Below are positions 1 through 8,697 of a DNA stretch of 64,000 nt, one piece after another. The stretch is from Herbiconiux ginsengi (lineage in GTDB: Bacteria > Actinomycetota > Actinomycetes > Actinomycetales > Microbacteriaceae). Each line of letters begins with the position of its first letter. Position 1 is the first letter of the stretch. The translations under genes were made by a program, and so were the position numbers. The notes beneath the pieces were generated by a model. That model saw only the letters and a program-made list of their open reading frames with translations, was not told the origin of the DNA and ran no database searches. The stretch spans positions 310,001 to 374,000 of the forward strand of contig NZ_FNPZ01000002.1 in assembly GCF_900107435.1 (NCBI RefSeq). The letters are read 5' to 3'.

Positions 1-2
1 TG

Positions 3-2132
3 CCCCGACGCGCCGGCGGGGACCTCGTCGTGCTGCGGGAATCGGTGCTCGCCGCGCGCGCATCGGGTGCGCTCGTCGAGAGCGGCGGGAGTTGGCGGCT
101 GACGACTCCGCTCCGGCCGAGCGACGGTGTGCGCCGACTGGTGCACGCCCGGCTGATGCCCCCGCCCTCGATGACGCCGGAGACCGCCCTGGTGCTGGAC
201 ATCCTCGGACTCGCGCCGGAGTTGCGGTTGGACAACTGTGTCGGCGTGGCCTCGCGCGAAGCGTCGCGCGATGACGTCGTGGCTCAGCTCGAGCGTCTCG
301 AGAGCGACGGAGTGATCGACGTGCTGGGCACACCCGGTGAGTTGCGGCTGCGCATCCGCGATGCCGTCGTCGAACTCGTGCTGCCCCAGACGATGGGAGT
401 GCTGCGCCGGCAGCGGCTGACGACCGCGTTGGTCGACCTGCTTGGCGAATTCGAACCCGCGGCGCTCGGGGGCGGCGAATTGGCCGCTCTGGCCAAGTAC
501 GCCACTCCGCTCGGCCGCCCCGTCGATCCGGCGGTCTTGACCCGGGCGGCGGTGGCCGCCTTGCAGGCATCCCGGTTCGAGCTCTCGTTCCAACTCGCGT
601 CCGCCGCGGCACGGCACGGCGGGGATTTCGACACCCAGCTGGTGCTCGCCGCAGCGGAGTCGAGACTGGGTCAGGCTCGAGCCGCCCTGGCTCGGCTGAG
701 TGCACTCGAGGAGAAGGCGCGGGGCCGGCCCGACCGGATCGAGACGCTCACGAGGCTGACCGGCGACGTGCGCGACCAGCTCGGTGAGCCGGCTTTCGGC
801 TGGGATCTTCCGTCCGGCGCCCAGGTCGATGCTCAGCGGCTCGATCTCTCCTCGGTTCTCCGGGTGGACTCGACCCGCGCCAATCTCGAGCCGGTGCCCG
901 ACGGGGAGCCGCCGGTGCCCGAGCGCCTGCACGAGCTGCTCGGGGGCGAGTGGCATCTTCAGGAGGCCGTGCTCGCGGCGCTGAAGGGGGAGTTGACCGT
1001 CGCCCATGAGCATCTGAACGCGAGCGAGGCGATCTTCGCGGGCGTGAACGGCGGCTCGCGCGGTCTGGAACTCCGTCGACTGTTCACGGAGAGTCTCGAC
1101 GGCCGCCTGGGCGAGAGCATCGACGCCGCTCTCGCGCTGGCCGATCAGGCAGCGGCAGAAGGGCAAGCCGTCGACCAGGCGGTGGCCACCTGGCTCTCGG
1201 GCCATCTCCTGCTCTACTCCGGCCGACTGGCCGACGCGTCTCGCGTGCTGGTGACGGCGGCGACGATGATGGACCGGTTCGGCATGCACCGCACCGGCCA
1301 CCTGTCGCGCGCGGAGGCCGCGATCGCGCTGGCCCAACTCGGTGCGGTGGAGGAGGCGTCGGCGACGTTGGCGCCGGCCTTGGACGCACCGGACGATCAG
1401 TTCGCGTTCGCGGCGACCGCGCATCAGGCCTCCGGCTGGATCCACGCGGCATCCGGGCGCCTCGACGCCGCCGTCGAGAGCTTCCTCCGGGCTGCGGACG
1501 CGTTCGACGTGCTCGGGCACGAACTGATCGCGGTCGTTCCCCTCGTCGAAGCGGCGCGCGCCGGTGCTGCCCGCCGGGTGCTGTCGCGGCTCGACGAACG
1601 GGCGGGCGTCGTTCAGGGTCTGAACGGCACGACCTTGATCCAGCACGCGCGGGTGCTCGCATCGTTCGAGGCGTACGAGGCCGGGGCCGGGAAGGGCGAC
1701 GTGCCGCAGGGGATGGCCGACGAATTCGACGCGGTGGGCGCAGCCTATGTGACCGCGAGCTTCCATCTGAACGCCGCCGAAGCCTTCTCGCGGGCTGCGC
1801 TGCTGCACGGGCGATCAGGGCATGATCGCCACGCCGCAGCCTCGGCGCGGTGCGCCGACCAGCAGCTCGCGATCTGCGGGGTCTCCACCGCACCGCTGCT
1901 GCCCTCCCACAGCAGCACGCTGCTCTCGCAGCGGGAGCAGGAGATCGCGGCGCTGGCCGTCGCCGGCTCGAGCAATCGTGAGATCGCCGAGACGCTGGTG
2001 CTCTCGGTGCGTACCGTCGAGACGCACCTGCAGCGGGTGTACTCGAAGCTGGGTGTACGCGGTCGTTCCGAGCTCGCCGCTGCGCTGCCATCCGGTGTCA
2101 TGCGCGGGCAGCCGTCCAGCGGAACGCAATAG
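3..2132 (+). CDS. LuxR-family transcriptional regulator, large (LAL-type), 5'-truncated by the window
   Basis: The frame is open from the first bases of the window, so the true start lies upstream; 709 codons are visible. The last ~60 residues form a LuxR/GerE helix-turn-helix (LLSQREQEIAALA, then SNREIAETL, then SVRTVETHLQRVYSKLGV). The long middle is Ala/Leu-rich and helical, like the TPR-type repeats of MalT-like regulators. The first visible residues (GALVESGGSWRL, then VHARL) resemble the segment that follows the ATPase domain in LAL regulators, so an AAA/STAND ATPase is expected outside the window. The gene ends 67 bases before sodA on the same strand. I infer an ATP-dependent DNA-binding regulator; nothing here shows its target. 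A GTG at 30 is an in-frame alternative start but would begin inside conserved sequence. Confidence 0.85.
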   Translation, partial: PRRAGGDLVVLRESVLAARASGALVESGGSWRLTTPLRPSDGVRRLVHARLMPPPSMTPETALVLDILGLAPELRLDNCVGVASREASRDDVVAQLERLESDGVIDVLGTPGELRLRIRDAVVELVLPQTMGVLRRQRLTTALVDLLGEFEPAALGGGELAALAKYATPLGRPVDPAVLTRAAVAALQASRFELSFQLASAAARHGGDFDTQLVLAAAESRLGQARAALARLSALEEKARGRPDRIETLTRLTGDVRDQLGEPAFGWDLPSGAQVDAQRLDLSSVLRVDSTRANLEPVPDGEPPVPERLHELLGGEWHLQEAVLAALKGELTVAHEHLNASEAIFAGVNGGSRGLELRRLFTESLDGRLGESIDAALALADQAAAEGQAVDQAVATWLSGHLLLYSGRLADASRVLVTAATMMDRFGMHRTGHLSRAEAAIALAQLGAVEEASATLAPALDAPDDQFAFAATAHQASGWIHAASGRLDAAVESFLRAADAFDVLGHELIAVVPLVEAARAGAARRVLSRLDERAGVVQGLNGTTLIQHARVLASFEAYEAGAGKGDVPQGMADEFDAVGAAYVTASFHLNAAEAFSRAALLHGRSGHDRHAAASARCADQQLAICGVSTAPLLPSHSSTLLSQREQEIAALAVAGSSNREIAETLVLSVRTVETHLQRVYSKLGVRGRSELAAALPSGVMRGQPSSGTQ

Positions 2133-2135
2133 ACT
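2130..2135 (+). promoter_or_regulatory. Candidate -10 box for sodA
   Basis: TAGACT overlaps the stop codon of the LuxR gene. It matches the TAnnnT -10 box seen before many genes of this window. No clear -35 is visible. A transcript from here would carry a leader of about 55-60 bases before the sodA ATG. Confidence 0.4.
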
Positions 2136-2199
2136 GAAGAGGTCACTCACAGCCGCCGCTCAACGGGTCGGCGGCCTCTATCACGAGGAGATCATCACA

Positions 2200-2823
2200 A
2201 TGGCTGAGTACACTCTGCCGGAACTGCCGTACGACTACGCGGCGCTCGAGCCGCACATCAGTGGCAAGATCATGCAGCTGCACCACGACAAGCATCACGC
2301 CACCTACGTCGCGGGTGCGAACACCGCGCTCGGCGCCCTCGCCGCGGCCCGTGAGGCCGGCGACCTCGCCAACGTGAACAAACTCGAGAAAGACCTGGCG
2401 TTCAACCTCGGTGGCCACGTCAACCACTCGATCTTCTGGACCAACCTCACCCCCGACACACAGACCCCCGAGGGCGAACTGGCGGCGGCGATCGACGACG
2501 CGTTCGGCTCCTTCGAGAAGTTCCAGGCCCACTTCACCGCCGTCGCGCTGGGTGTGCAGGGTTCCGGCTGGGCGGTGCTCGGCTACGACGTGATCGGTGG
2601 CAACATCACCGTGTTCCAGCTCTTCGACCAGCAGGGCAACATCCCGTTCGGCGTCGTGCCGCTGTTCATGCTCGACGTCTGGGAGCACGCCTACTACCTC
2701 GACTACCTCAACGTGCGTGCCGACTACATCAAGGCTGTCTGGAACATCGCCAGCTGGGCGAACGTCGCGGAGCGCCTGGCGGCGGCCCGCGAGAAGACCT
2801 CCGGCCTGCTGGTACTGTCGTAG
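2200..2823 (+). CDS. sodA: Superoxide dismutase, Mn/Fe family
   Basis: This 207-residue protein converts superoxide to hydrogen peroxide and oxygen. The metal ligands are all visible: His28 in LHHDKHH, His76 in HVNHSIFW, and Asp159 with His163 in DVWEHAYY. The Gln of GVQGSGWAVL (about residue 120-126) is the usual second-sphere region. The length fits the family. The ATG at 2200 is preceded by GAGGAG (2185-2190) at normal spacing, so the in-frame upstream extension is not real. No signal peptide is seen, so the enzyme should be cytosolic. It lies between the LuxR regulator and the glycolytic operon and is followed by a hairpin, so it is probably monocistronic. Mn and Fe types cannot be told apart with certainty from sequence; Mn or cambialistic is likely. 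Confidence 0.97.
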   Translation: MAEYTLPELPYDYAALEPHISGKIMQLHHDKHHATYVAGANTALGALAAAREAGDLANVNKLEKDLAFNLGGHVNHSIFWTNLTPDTQTPEGELAAAIDDAFGSFEKFQAHFTAVALGVQGSGWAVLGYDVIGGNITVFQLFDQQGNIPFGVVPLFMLDVWEHAYYLDYLNVRADYIKAVWNIASWANVAERLAAAREKTSGLLVLS

Positions 2824-2836
2824 CGACGCAGGTTTC

Positions 2837-3932
<1,096 letters not shown>

Positions 3933-3938
3933 ACACCC

Positions 3939-5153
3939 GTGACGCTCCGCACTCTCGACTCTCTCGGTTCGCTCGCGGGCAAACGCGTCATCGTCCGGTG
4001 TGACCTCAACGTTCCTGTGAAGGACGGGGTCATCACCGACGATGGGCGCGTGCGCGCGAGCCTGCCCACCCTGAACGCCCTCATCAACCAGGGCGCCCGG
4101 GTGGTCGTGATCAGCCACCTCGGCCGCCCCGACGGCGCCCCCGACACCAAGTACACCTTGGAGCCCGTGGCGCAGCGCCTCAGCGAACTGCTCGGCAAGC
4201 CGGTCGTGTTCGCGCACGACACGGTGGGCCAAGCCGCTCAGGATGCGGTCGGCGGCCTGGAAGACGGCGACGTCGCCTTGCTCGAGAACCTCCGTTTCAA
4301 CCCGGGCGAGACGAGCAAGGACGAGGCGGAGCGTCGCGGGTTCGCGGAGCGCCTGGCCGCGTTCGGAGACGCCTTCGTCTCCGACGGCTTCGGCGTGGTG
4401 CACCGCAAGCAGGCGAGCGTCTACGACCTCGCCGAACTGCTGCCGAGTGCGGCGGGTCTGCTCATCCAGACCGAGCTCGAGGTGCTCGACAAGCTCACCG
4501 AGAACCCCGAGCGCCCCTATACGGTGGTGCTCGGCGGTTCGAAGGTCTCCGACAAGCTCGGCGTGATCGGTCACCTGCTCCCGCGGGTGGACACGTTGCT
4601 CATCGGTGGCGGAATGCTCTTCACCTTCCTCAAGGCGCAAGGTCACGCGGTCGGTTCCAGCCTCCTCGAAGAGGACCAGCTCGACACGGTGCGCGGCTAC
4701 CTGAAGAAAGCCGACGAGCTGGGTGTCACCATCGTGCTGCCCACCGACGTCGTGGTGGCCTCGAAGTTCGGGGCGGATGCCGATGTCGTGATCACGGCGG
4801 CCGACGCCATCGAAGAGACTCCGTTCGGCGCATCCGGTCTGGGGCTCGACATCGGCCCCGAGACCGCCAAGGCGTTCGCCGAGATCATCGTGGCCTCGAA
4901 CACCGTGTTCTGGAACGGCCCGATGGGCGTGTTCGAGCTCGCCCCGTTCGCCGAGGGCACCCGGGCCGTCGCAGCGGCCCTCACCGAAGTCGACGGCCTC
5001 GGCGTCGTCGGCGGGGGAGACTCCGCAGCCGCCGTGCGCGCGCTCGGTTTCTCCGACGACCAGTTCGGTCACATCTCAACCGGAGGCGGTGCCAGTCTCG
5101 AGTTCCTCGAGGGCAAGCGTCTCCCCGGCCTGGAGGTCCTCGGATGGTCCTGA
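3939..5153 (+). CDS. pgk: Phosphoglycerate kinase
   Basis: A 404-residue monomeric kinase that makes ATP from 1,3-bisphosphoglycerate. The N-terminal substrate domain shows [12 protein letters not shown] and SHLGRPDG. The C-terminal nucleotide domain shows [21 protein letters not shown] and the Gly-rich [13 protein letters not shown]. The length is normal. The GTG start lies 6 bases after the gap stop. The last 10 bases overlap the start of tpiA, so the two are probably translationally coupled. Confidence 0.98.
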   Translation: MTLRTLDSLGSLAGKRVIVRCDLNVPVKDGVITDDGRVRASLPTLNALINQGARVVVISHLGRPDGAPDTKYTLEPVAQRLSELLGKPVVFAHDTVGQAAQDAVGGLEDGDVALLENLRFNPGETSKDEAERRGFAERLAAFGDAFVSDGFGVVHRKQASVYDLAELLPSAAGLLIQTELEVLDKLTENPERPYTVVLGGSKVSDKLGVIGHLLPRVDTLLIGGGMLFTFLKAQGHAVGSSLLEEDQLDTVRGYLKKADELGVTIVLPTDVVVASKFGADADVVITAADAIEETPFGASGLGLDIGPETAKAFAEIIVASNTVFWNGPMGVFELAPFAEGTRAVAAALTEVDGLGVVGGGDSAAAVRALGFSDDQFGHISTGGGASLEFLEGKRLPGLEVLGWS

Positions 5154-5932
5154 AGCGCACGCCCCTGATCGCGGGCAACTGGAAGATGAATCTCGACCAC
5201 CTGCAGGCCATCGCCTTCGTGCAGAAGCTCGCCTGGTCGTTGAACGATGCGAAGCACGACTTCAGCACGGTCGAGGTCGCCATCTTCCCGCCCTTCACCG
5301 ATCTGCGCTCGGTGCAGACGCTCGTGTCGGCCGACAAGCTCGAGATCGCGTACGGCGCGCAGGATGTCTCGGCGCACGACTCGGGCGCCTACACCGGTGA
5401 GATCTCGGGCCAGTTCCTGGCCCAGCTCGACGCCAAGTACGTCATCATCGGCCACTCCGAGCGGCGCACGCTGCACGGCGAGACCGACGACGACGTCGCG
5501 GCGAAGGTCAAAGCAGCGATCAAGCACGGTCTCGTGCCCGTGATCTGCGTCGGCGAGACCGCCGAAGACCTGGAGAAGCACGGGCAGAGCGCCGTGCCGG
5601 TCGCCCAGCTGAAGGTGGCCCTCGACGGCCTCAAGGCCGATGCTGATGTCGTCGTGGCCTACGAGCCCGTCTGGGCCATCGGCTCCGGCCAGGCCGCGAC
5701 CCCCGAGCAGGCGGAGACCGTCGGGGCGGCCCTGCGGGCCGTCGTGGCCGAGAGCCTCAGCGCCGACGCGGCCGCCGCGACGCGCATCCTCTACGGCGGT
5801 TCGGTGAAGTCGGGCAACATCGCCGGCTTCATGCGCGAGCCCAACGTCGACGGTGCTCTCGTCGGCGGCGCGAGTCTCGACATTGCGGAGTTTGCGGCCA
5901 TCGTGCGGTATCAGAAGCACGTCGGCGTGTGA
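5144..5932 (+). CDS. tpiA: Triosephosphate isomerase
   Basis: A 262-residue TIM barrel that interconverts dihydroxyacetone phosphate and glyceraldehyde-3-phosphate. Catalytic residues are present: Lys14 in GNWKMN, His104 in IIGHSERR and Glu174 in [11 protein letters not shown]. The phosphate-binding LYGGSVK follows near the C-terminus. The ATG overlaps the last 10 bases of pgk. Ten bases after its stop comes a strong -10 box for secG, so secG-rbpA can be transcribed separately as well as by read-through. Confidence 0.98.
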   Translation: MVLKRTPLIAGNWKMNLDHLQAIAFVQKLAWSLNDAKHDFSTVEVAIFPPFTDLRSVQTLVSADKLEIAYGAQDVSAHDSGAYTGEISGQFLAQLDAKYVIIGHSERRTLHGETDDDVAAKVKAAIKHGLVPVICVGETAEDLEKHGQSAVPVAQLKVALDGLKADADVVVAYEPVWAIGSGQAATPEQAETVGAALRAVVAESLSADAAAATRILYGGSVKSGNIAGFMREPNVDGALVGGASLDIAEFAAIVRYQKHVGV

Positions 5933-5941
5933 CCTCCGGGT

Positions 5942-5947
5942 TATACT
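5942..5947 (+). promoter_or_regulatory. Candidate -10 box for secG-rbpA
   Basis: TATACT, 10 bases past the tpiA stop, is close to the sigma-A consensus TATAAT. No good -35 is seen in the tpiA end. It would give a leader of about 50 bases that contains the hairpin at 5961-5984. Confidence 0.5.
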
Positions 5948-5960
5948 AACCTGTGGTCTT

Positions 5961-5984
5961 CGGGGGAGCGACCCGGCTCTCCCG
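5961..5984 (+). promoter_or_regulatory. Leader hairpin upstream of secG
   Basis: A 9-bp stem (CGGGGGAGC / GCTCTCCCG, one G-T pair) with a 6-base loop lies between the TATACT box and the secG start. It could be a tpiA terminator that secG escapes through its own promoter, or a structured leader. There is no T tract. Confidence 0.35.
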
Positions 5985-6005
5985 TATGTGAAAGGCAAGC
6001 AAGCA

Positions 6006-6257
6006 GTGCAAATCCTTCAGGTCATCCTCCAGGTGGTGCTCGGCATCACGAGCCTGCTCTTGACCCTTCTCATCCTCCTGCACAAGGGGCGCGGTGGCGG
6101 ACTGTCCGACATGTTCGGCGGCGGCGTCACCTCGAACCTCGGTGCGTCGGGCGTGGCTGAGCGCAACCTCAACCGCATCACCGTCATCCTCGGGTTGGTC
6201 TGGGTCGGCAGCATCGTCGTGCTCGGCCTGATCACCAAGTTCGACACCAGCCTTTAG
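6006..6257 (+). CDS. secG: Preprotein translocase subunit SecG
   Basis: This 83-residue membrane protein is the small subunit of the SecYEG channel. Two hydrophobic segments (about residues 5-24 and 58-77) flank a cytosolic Gly-rich loop with the family motif HKGRGGGLSDMFGGG. The GTG at 6006 is preferred because it starts just before the first membrane segment and has GAAAGG upstream; the longer in-frame extension runs into tpiA. Position between tpiA and rbpA is conserved in actinobacteria. SecG assists SecA-driven export and is usually not essential. Confidence 0.95.
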   Translation: MQILQVILQVVLGITSLLLTLLILLHKGRGGGLSDMFGGGVTSNLGASGVAERNLNRITVILGLVWVGSIVVLGLITKFDTSL

Positions 6258-6268
6258 GGGGCAACAGC

Positions 6269-6628
6269 ATGGCATCAGGAGGAAGCGCGATCCGTGGATC
6301 CCGCGTCGGCGCGGGGCCCATGGGCGAACAAGACCGTGGTTTCCACGCGGAACGCATCCAGGTCTCGTACTGGGATGCGCTGGGCAACGAGACCGTGCGG
6401 TACTTCGCGGCGAACCTGCCCGACGAGGAGATCCCCGAGACCATCGACTGCCCCACCTCGGGGCTGCCGGCCGGTCGCGACAAGGAGAACCCGCCGTCGG
6501 TGGCGAAGCTCGAACCCTACAAGACCCACCTCGCCTACGTGAAGGAGCGCCGCACCGAGAAAGAGGCGGAGCAACTCCTCGAAGACGCGCTGCAGCAGCT
6601 CCGCGCCCGCCGAGGCACCGCCTCCTGA
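6269..6628 (+). CDS. rbpA: RNA polymerase-binding protein RbpA
   Basis: A 119-residue actinobacterial RNA polymerase partner that binds the principal sigma factor and stabilises the open complex. The N-terminal tail is followed by a core with FHAERIQVSYWDALGNE and DCPTSGLPAGRD, a basic linker, and a sigma-binding C-terminal helix with KERRTEKEAEQLLEDAL. Only one Cys is visible, so no classic zinc site. The ATG lies 11 bases after secG, with GGGGG upstream. A long hairpin after the stop ends the operon. Confidence 0.95.
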   Translation: MASGGSAIRGSRVGAGPMGEQDRGFHAERIQVSYWDALGNETVRYFAANLPDEEIPETIDCPTSGLPAGRDKENPPSVAKLEPYKTHLAYVKERRTEKEAEQLLEDALQQLRARRGTAS

Positions 6629-6656
6629 CCCGAGAACGTCAGTTCGTCTCTGAACC

Positions 6657-6699
6657 CTGAAAGGGAGCCCTCACAACGACGTGGGAGCCTCCCTTTCAG
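6657..6699 (+). terminator. Terminator hairpin after rbpA
   Basis: A perfect 11-bp stem (CTGAAAGGGAG / CTCCCTTTCAG) encloses a 21-base loop that can pair further (CCC/GGG). It starts 28 bases after the rbpA stop and is followed by TGTTTGTG, a poor T tract. Confidence 0.7.
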
Positions 6700-6704
6700 T
6701 GTTT

Positions 6705-6873
6705 GTGGGTTCCGCTCCGCCACATTTCCCGGGCTCGCCCGGCCTCTGGCTGGGCGGGCCCTCACTGCTCGCGCCGCCGCTTCTGCGGCGCGAGGCGACA
6801 TGTTCGCGTGCGGTCGCAAGGCGGCCGCGCGCTCACCCTGGGTCGTCGAGCGCGGCCCGCAGCCTGCGATCAC
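6705..6873 (+). repeat. Dispersed intergenic repeat, copy A (three hairpins)
   Basis: This stretch between the convergent rbpA and pgl genes recurs in inverted orientation at 53581-53770. Core 1 (6767-6816) matches the second copy in 49 of 50 bases. Core 2 (6823-6871) matches in nearly all of 49 bases. It can fold into three hairpins: 6737-6743 with 6749-6755; 6768-6777 with 6785-6794 (CTCGCGCCGC / GCGGCGCGAG); and 6823-6834 with 6848-6857 (with a two-base bulge). No gene is credible here, although the frame is open on both strands because of GC content. The rest of the 306-base gap holds the rbpA terminator and, at 6874-6934, nothing I recognise. Confidence 0.85.
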
Positions 6874-6934
6874 GTACCGACCCATGCGGGCGGTTGGAAC
6901 CAGCGCCCTCTGACCGCGCGCTCACATGTGGCAG

Positions 6935-7705
6935 CTAATAAGACGGCGCGATCAGGGACTCCGGCACCTCGGCGGCCGCCTCACGGTCGACGAAGAAGAC
7001 CGTGCGCTTGCGGCCCTGGGCACCTGCCACGGGCACCTCGTCGGTGCTCGCGCCCGCGAGGGCCAGACCGATGGCCGAAGCCTTGTCGGCGCCGGCCAGC
7101 ACCATCCAGATGCGGTCGGCCGACTGGATGACCGGAAGGGTCAGGCTGAGACGCTCGGGTGGCGGTTTGGGGGAGTTGCGCACCGGCACGACCGTCGCAT
7201 CCGTGATGCGGATCTCGTCGTGGCCGGGAAAGAGCGACGCGATGTGGCCGTCGGGCCCCACGCCGAGGAACATGATGTCGAACCGCGGGTAGGCGGCTCC
7301 CTCGGGCGCAGCGGCGGCGAGCTCGCGCGCATACACGCGGGCCGCTTCGTCGAGATCGGCGACCTCGTCGGAGGCCGGGAAGGCGTGCACCCGCGACTCA
7401 TCGATCGGGATGTGATCGAGCAGCGCCTCCCGCGCCTGGAGGTCGTTGCGGTCGGGGTCGCCCTTCGGCACGAACCGCTCGTCGCCCCACCAGAAGTTGA
7501 TGCGCGACCAGTCGATGGTGTCCGCCGCCGCCGACGAACGGATCGCCGCGAGCACTGCGCTCCCCATGGTGCCGCCGGTGAGCACCACGGTCGCATCGTC
7601 GAACTCGTCGAGGATGTCGATCACCTTCGTGATGAACCGGGCGGCCACGGAGCCGGCGAGCGACTCCTTGTCGGGGTGGACGAGTACACGGCGATCAGTT
7701 GTCAT
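6935..7705 (-). CDS. pgl: 6-phosphogluconolactonase
   Basis: A 256-residue DevB/SOL-type lactonase that hydrolyses 6-phosphogluconolactone to 6-phosphogluconate, the step after Zwf. Family motifs are present: VVLTGGTMG near residue 40, WWGDERFVP near 72-80, and the catalytic loop GVGPDGHIASLFPGH near 147-161. It is the last gene of the tkt-tal-pgi-zwf-opcA-pgl operon, 17 bases after opcA. It ends facing rbpA across the intergenic repeat copy A. Confidence 0.96.
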   Translation of the reverse strand: MTTDRRVLVHPDKESLAGSVAARFITKVIDILDEFDDATVVLTGGTMGSAVLAAIRSSAAADTIDWSRINFWWGDERFVPKGDPDRNDLQAREALLDHIPIDESRVHAFPASDEVADLDEAARVYARELAAAAPEGAAYPRFDIMFLGVGPDGHIASLFPGHDEIRITDATVVPVRNSPKPPPERLSLTLPVIQSADRIWMVLAGADKASAIGLALAGASTDEVPVAGAQGRKRTVFFVDREAAAEVPESLIAPSY

Positions 7706-7722
7706 AGGGCCACACCTTAAGA

Positions 7723-8697
7723 TCAGACCGCGTCGCGCGCGCTGCCGTCGTTCTTCTCGAGCAACTCGACCAGTCCTTGGGAGATGACTTCACCATACAG
7801 GTCATCCGGGTCGAGTCGCCGCAGCTCCTCGGCCAGGCAATCCCGCAGGTTGCGGCGGGGGAGCGAGAGGTCGTGCGTGGGCTGGTTCGGCTGGCTGAGC
7901 CGTGCCACGTTGGGCACTTCCCGCACGAGCTCGATCGGCCCGGCATCCCGCGAGAGGATGACGCCGTGGATGCCGCTGGAGCCGTTCGCCCGCGGTGCGA
8001 GGCCGTACTTCACCGACACCTTCAACTGGTGGCGGAGCCAGGCGGCCAGCAGCATCGTCGACGGGGAATCGGATGCGCCCGAGACCTCGACGGCGGTGAC
8101 CGGCTCGTACGGCGGCTGGTCGAGCACCGCGGCGAGCTGTGCCCGCCACAGGGTCAGCCTGGTCCAGGCGAAGTCGGTGTCGCCGGGTGCATAGGTCTTC
8201 GAACGGCTGAGCAGCGCCTCGTACGGGTTCGCCTGGTTCGACGAGTCGGTGATGCGCCGTGTGGCGATCCGGCCGAGGTCCGAGGTGGAGACGTTCTCGG
8301 GTGCCGCACCCGGCCACCAGACGACCACCGGTGCGTCGGAGAGGAGAAGACCCGTCACGAGCCCCTCCTGGTCGCTCGCCGCGGCTCCGTAGGCGCGCAG
8401 CACGATGACCTCGCTCGCGCCGGCGTCGCCGCCGACCCGGATCTGGGCATCCAGTCGCGCACCGCGACCGGTGTTCATGCCGTCGTTCTCATGGTCGGTG
8501 GAGACCACGATGACGCGCATCGGATGCTCGCGCGAGGCGTCGTTCGCCGCCTCGATGGCGTCCTCTTCCTCGCCGAGCGAGGTCACGATCACGAGGGTGA
8601 GCACGCGGCCCAGTGCGACCGCGCCGCCCTCCTCTCGGATCTTGACGAGCGACTTCGAGATCTTGCTCGTAGTGGTGTCAGGCAGATCGACGATCAC
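7723..8697 (-). CDS. opcA: Glucose-6-phosphate dehydrogenase assembly protein OpcA
   Basis: A 324-residue protein that assembles or activates Zwf in actinobacteria and cyanobacteria. The N-terminal VIVDLPDTTT and the central APVVVWWPG (about residues 120-128) are family marks. I chose the GTG at 8697 because it overlaps the zwf TGA as GTGA and matches the family start; an ATG at 8709 would add four residues. Tight coupling to zwf fits equal production of enzyme and assembly factor. Confidence 0.95.
   Translation of the reverse strand: MIVDLPDTTTSKISKSLVKIREEGGAVALGRVLTLVIVTSLGEEEDAIEAANDASREHPMRVIVVSTDHENDGMNTGRGARLDAQIRVGGDAGASEVIVLRAYGAAASDQEGLVTGLLLSDAPVVVWWPGAAPENVSTSDLGRIATRRITDSSNQANPYEALLSRSKTYAPGDTDFAWTRLTLWRAQLAAVLDQPPYEPVTAVEVSGASDSPSTMLLAAWLRHQLKVSVKYGLAPRANGSSGIHGVILSRDAGPIELVREVPNVARLSQPNQPTHDLSLPRRNLRDCLAEELRRLDPDDLYGEVISQGLVELLEKNDGSARDAV

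Noticed and set aside
6660-6940. Small genes in the rbpA-pgl gap
   Set aside because: Open frames on both strands are caused by GC content; the stretch is the dispersed repeat, and the same translated pieces recur at copy B.
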